Part shown: one piece after another, positions 14,039 through 14,412 of the stretch
Layout: the number at the start of each line of letters is the position of its first letter
How positions within the stretch are numbered: position 1 is the first letter of the stretch
Notes under the pieces: model-generated
What the model saw: only the letters and a program-made list of their open reading frames with translations
The model's database searches: none
What the model was told of the DNA's origin: nothing
Made by a program: the position numbers and the translations under genes
Source: an uncultured bacterium
GTDB lineage: Bacteria; Bacteroidota; Bacteroidia; Bacteroidales; JACABE01
Direction: 5' to 3'
Assembly (NCBI GenBank): GCA_903911455.1
Contig: CAIWDQ010000518.1
Coordinates: 1-14,412, forward strand
Length of the DNA stretch: 14,412 bases

Positions 14039-14412
14039 TGGTTTTACAATAGAATGATGTGTTTCTTTCTATTTATGATAAAAATAAATTAAGTTTGATT
14101 ATAGATTATATAAACAATAATCATTATAAACAAAAACATCAACAATTAAATTATGAAAGCTTTTGTTTTTTCAGATTTCTAACTACCTGACATTTTTATC
14201 GTTTGTGCGTCTCCAAACTTGCACGTCTCGAAAGTTTCGCCATGAGGAAACGATGGTAAATCCAGCTTGTTATATTTTTATAATACTAAGTTTAATTAAA
14301 TGCCTAGCCTCTAAATTTTATACAAATTATAAATATAGGTTTTTAAGTTTGTTATATTTCCTAAATTCAACTAATAAATGCAACTTTTAAGAGGATAAAG
14401 AGTAATTAATAT
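14039..14412. other. Intergenic tail without a convincing gene; holds one foldable GC-richer segment
   Basis: The region is very AT-rich except for 14201-14260, where 28 of 60 bases are G or C. That segment has ATCGTTT (14198-14204) pairing exactly with AAACGAT (14248-14254). Between them are GTGC/GCAC (14205-14208 with 14221-14224) and CGAA/TTCG (14229-14232 with 14236-14239), so a multi-branched fold is possible. CGTCTC occurs twice, at 14208-14213 and 14224-14229. An open frame of 75 codons on the + strand (TTG start at 14163) lacks any recognisable pattern and I do not call it. The last bases, GAGGATAAAGAG near 14391-14402, could be a leader of a gene beyond the window. Confidence 0.4.

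Noticed and set aside
14163..14390. 75-codon open frame on the + strand
   Set aside because: It starts with TTG, lies over the foldable GC-richer segment, and shows no domain pattern or conserved motif; the frame is likely chance.
1..14412. tRNA, rRNA, insertion sequence or integrase genes
   Set aside because: No cloverleaf with a T-arm signature, no rRNA-like stretch, and no transposase or integrase motifs were seen on either strand.

Overview
The window reads as a chromosomal segment of an AT-rich, Gram-negative member of the Bacteroidota (probably Bacteroidales/Marinilabiliales-like, not resolved further). The evidence is a single gene encoding a MurF–alanine racemase fusion, an architecture characteristic of this phylum; TAnnTTTG-type promoter elements; and the near absence of strong Shine–Dalgarno sequences. 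All assignments come from reading motifs by eye; no database search was made.

Layout. Bases 1-237 hold the 3' end of an unidentified gene on the + strand. Bases 293-2119 (+) encode a polytopic GT-C-like membrane protein with a C-terminal jelly-roll-like domain. Converging on it, from 12441 down to 2129, is a tightly packed seven-gene run on the minus strand: leucyl aminopeptidase, pdxA, murF-alr, a family 2 glycosyltransferase, and three large membrane proteins. The spacers are only 3 to 27 bases, so it is probably one transcription unit. The last membrane gene is a paralogue of the + strand protein at 293-2119, so the two lie tail to tail. A 94-base divergent promoter region separates the run from mqnC (12536-13624, +). 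The final 788 bases (13625-14412) carry no convincing gene. They hold an inverted repeat, an exact 41-base tandem repeat array (seven clear units plus about 1.3 decayed units in the same phase), and a compact GC-richer segment that can fold.

How the genes fit together. PdxA makes pyridoxal-phosphate precursor and alanine racemase needs that cofactor. The racemase supplies D-Ala for the D-Ala-D-Ala that MurF adds to the peptidoglycan precursor. The family 2 enzyme resembles polyprenyl-phosphate sugar synthases, and GT-C enzymes use such lipid-linked sugars, so the distal half of the run looks like a small envelope or protein glycosylation module attached to a cell-wall housekeeping operon. MqnC belongs to the futalosine route to menaquinone and is transcribed separately.

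The most unusual item is the noncoding 41-base array. Its period is not a multiple of three, most units carry a seven-T tract, and the bases can form two mutually exclusive hairpins, one within a unit and one across unit junctions. Some junctions show paired substitutions that keep the base pairing. Its function is unknown.
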